Below are positions 5,740-6,618 of a stretch of DNA of 6,618 nt, one piece after another; the stretch's first letter is position 1; every line of letters starts with the position of its first letter. Under the pieces are notes generated by a model that worked only from the letters and a program-made list of their open reading frames with translations, was not told the origin of the DNA and did not search any database. Source of the DNA: Conexibacteraceae bacterium. Lineage in GTDB: Bacteria; Actinomycetota; Thermoleophilia; Solirubrobacterales; Solirubrobacteraceae. Location: the NCBI GenBank assembly GCA_009785395.1, contig WQWK01000117.1, forward strand, positions 1-6,618, read 5' to 3'. Position numbers and translations under genes: made by a program.

Positions 5740-6618
5740 CTACCCGAGGGCCGCCTCGATTGCCTGCAGCGCCACCCTGACCGCATCCGGCAACTTCTCC
5801 ACGTCACGGCCGCCTGCCCGGGCGGCCGTGTCCTTGCCGCCGCCACCGCCGCCGACCTCGGCGGCGGCCTCGCGCACGATCGCACCGGCCTTCACGCCGC
5901 GCGCTACGAGCCCGGGCGTGACCGACGCCACCAGGTCGACCTTGCCGTCAGCGGCCGCGCCGAGCACGACCGCGGCGGACTCGCCGAGCCTCGCCTTCAG
6001 CCGGTCCGCGAGGTCGAGCAGGTCCTGGCCTGAGACACCGCCGACCACCGTCGCGAGGACAAGGCCGCCGTCCAGCGAGACGGCGGCCGCAACCAGAGCG
6101 TCCTCGTCGACGTCGGTGCCGCTGCCGCCCTGCTTGATCTGCTTCTCCAGTTCCCTGACGCGCTCGCGCAGCTCGGTCACCGCCGCGGGTACGCCGTCCG
6201 GGGTGACGCGCAGCGTGCGGGCCGCCTCGCCGAGCGCATGCCCGTGCTCGCGCACGATGCCGACGGCCACCGGGCCGGTGACGGCCTCGATGCGCCGCAC
6301 GTTGGACGCGGACGAGGTCTCGCTGAAGATCGCGAGCAGCGCGATCTCCGCGGTCGAGTGGACATGCGTGCCGCCGCACAGCTCCCTCGAGAAGGAGCCG
6401 TCGCCGACCTCGACCATGCGCACAATGTCGCCGTACTTCTCGCCGAACAGCGCCATCGCACCGAGCGCGCGGGCCTCGTCGAGCGTGGTCGTGAGCGCGC
6501 GAACCGGGTGGGCGCCCAGAATCCACTCGTTGACACGATTCTCGATGTCGCGCAACTCCTCGGTGCTGAGCGCCGCGCCGTGCGTGAAGTCGAAGCGCAG
6601 CTTGTCGGGACCGACATA
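5740..6618 (-). CDS. alaS: Alanyl-tRNA synthetase AlaS, C-terminal part (5' end beyond the window)
   Basis: AlaRS attaches alanine to tRNA(Ala) and hydrolyses mischarged Ser- or Gly-tRNA(Ala). The reading frame is open from the right edge, so these 292 residues are about the last third of a protein that usually has 870-900 residues. They cover the end of the editing domain, with DKLRFDFTH (5-13) and CGGTH (81-85, the Cys and second-site His of the zinc-binding editing centre), SNVRRIEAVTG (105-115), a coiled-coil stretch (about 143-163), and the DHHA1/C-Ala domain ending in the glycine run GGGGGGKDTAARAGG (256-270). The aminoacylation and anticodon-stem domains and the HxxxH half of the editing site lie outside the window. 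The loop after CGGTH reads STAEIALL instead of the more usual xTGxIGLF, so two glycines are alanines. A start at TTG 6555 is possible on paper, but the upstream codons already encode editing-domain sequence, so it is an internal codon. The stop is TAG at 5742-5740. Confidence 0.97.
   Translation of the reverse strand, partial: YVGPDKLRFDFTHGAALSTEELRDIENRVNEWILGAHPVRALTTTLDEARALGAMALFGEKYGDIVRMVEVGDGSFSRELCGGTHVHSTAEIALLAIFSETSSASNVRRIEAVTGPVAVGIVREHGHALGEAARTLRVTPDGVPAAVTELRERVRELEKQIKQGGSGTDVDEDALVAAAVSLDGGLVLATVVGGVSGQDLLDLADRLKARLGESAAVVLGAAADGKVDLVASVTPGLVARGVKAGAIVREAAAEVGGGGGGKDTAARAGGRDVEKLPDAVRVALQAIEAALG
5805..5830. other. Perfect 10-bp inverted repeat inside the alaS 3' end
   Basis: CACGGCCGCC at 5805-5814 and its exact complement GGCGGCCGTG at 5821-5830 flank a six-base loop, about 60 bases before the alaS stop. 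It encodes the conserved TAARAGGRD segment. There is no following T run, so it is not an intrinsic terminator. It may be a chance result of GC-rich codons or a weak mRNA hairpin ahead of ruvX. Confidence 0.3.

Overview
The window is very GC-rich (roughly 70% by eye) and packed with genes, all read from the minus strand. Only about 70 bases are non-coding. The protein signatures and gene order (alaS, ruvX, mltG, aroE, aroC, aroK-aroB, aroQ) fit an actinobacterium. The fused shikimate kinase/dehydroquinate synthase and the 'HGVNLDQLGRRDP' style of the AroQ N-terminus suggest the Thermoleophilia (Solirubrobacterales and relatives), but that placement is inference from remembered family patterns, not from a search.

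In transcription order, right to left, the layout is: the 3' end of alaS (alanyl-tRNA synthetase, cut by the right edge); a 39-bp gap; ruvX/yqgF (RNase H-fold protein linked to 16S rRNA maturation); mltG (endolytic murein transglycosylase, overlapping ruvX by 14 bp); aroE (shikimate dehydrogenase, GTGA overlap with mltG); a 77-residue protein with two CxxCxGxG zinc-binding motifs (GTGA overlap with aroE); a 12-bp gap; aroC (chorismate synthase); a bifunctional aroK-aroB gene (ATGA overlap with aroC); a 16-bp gap; and aroQ (type II dehydroquinase, cut by the left edge).

The genes look like one polycistronic unit with strong translational coupling. AroB, AroQ, AroE, AroK and AroC supply five activities of the shikimate pathway: DAHP to 3-dehydroquinate, to dehydroshikimate, to shikimate, to shikimate-3-phosphate, then EPSP to chorismate. 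DAHP synthase and EPSP synthase (aroA) are not in the window. The upstream alaS-ruvX-mltG part is housekeeping: tRNA charging, rRNA processing and cell-wall synthesis. Five of the seven start codons inside the window are GTG.

Most of the window is ordinary core genome. The one part that is not routine is the small zinc-motif protein between aroE and aroC. Its N-terminus is encoded by three perfect 15-bp tandem repeats that begin directly after its GTG codon. I see no mobile element, CRISPR array, RNA gene, clear promoter or intrinsic terminator.
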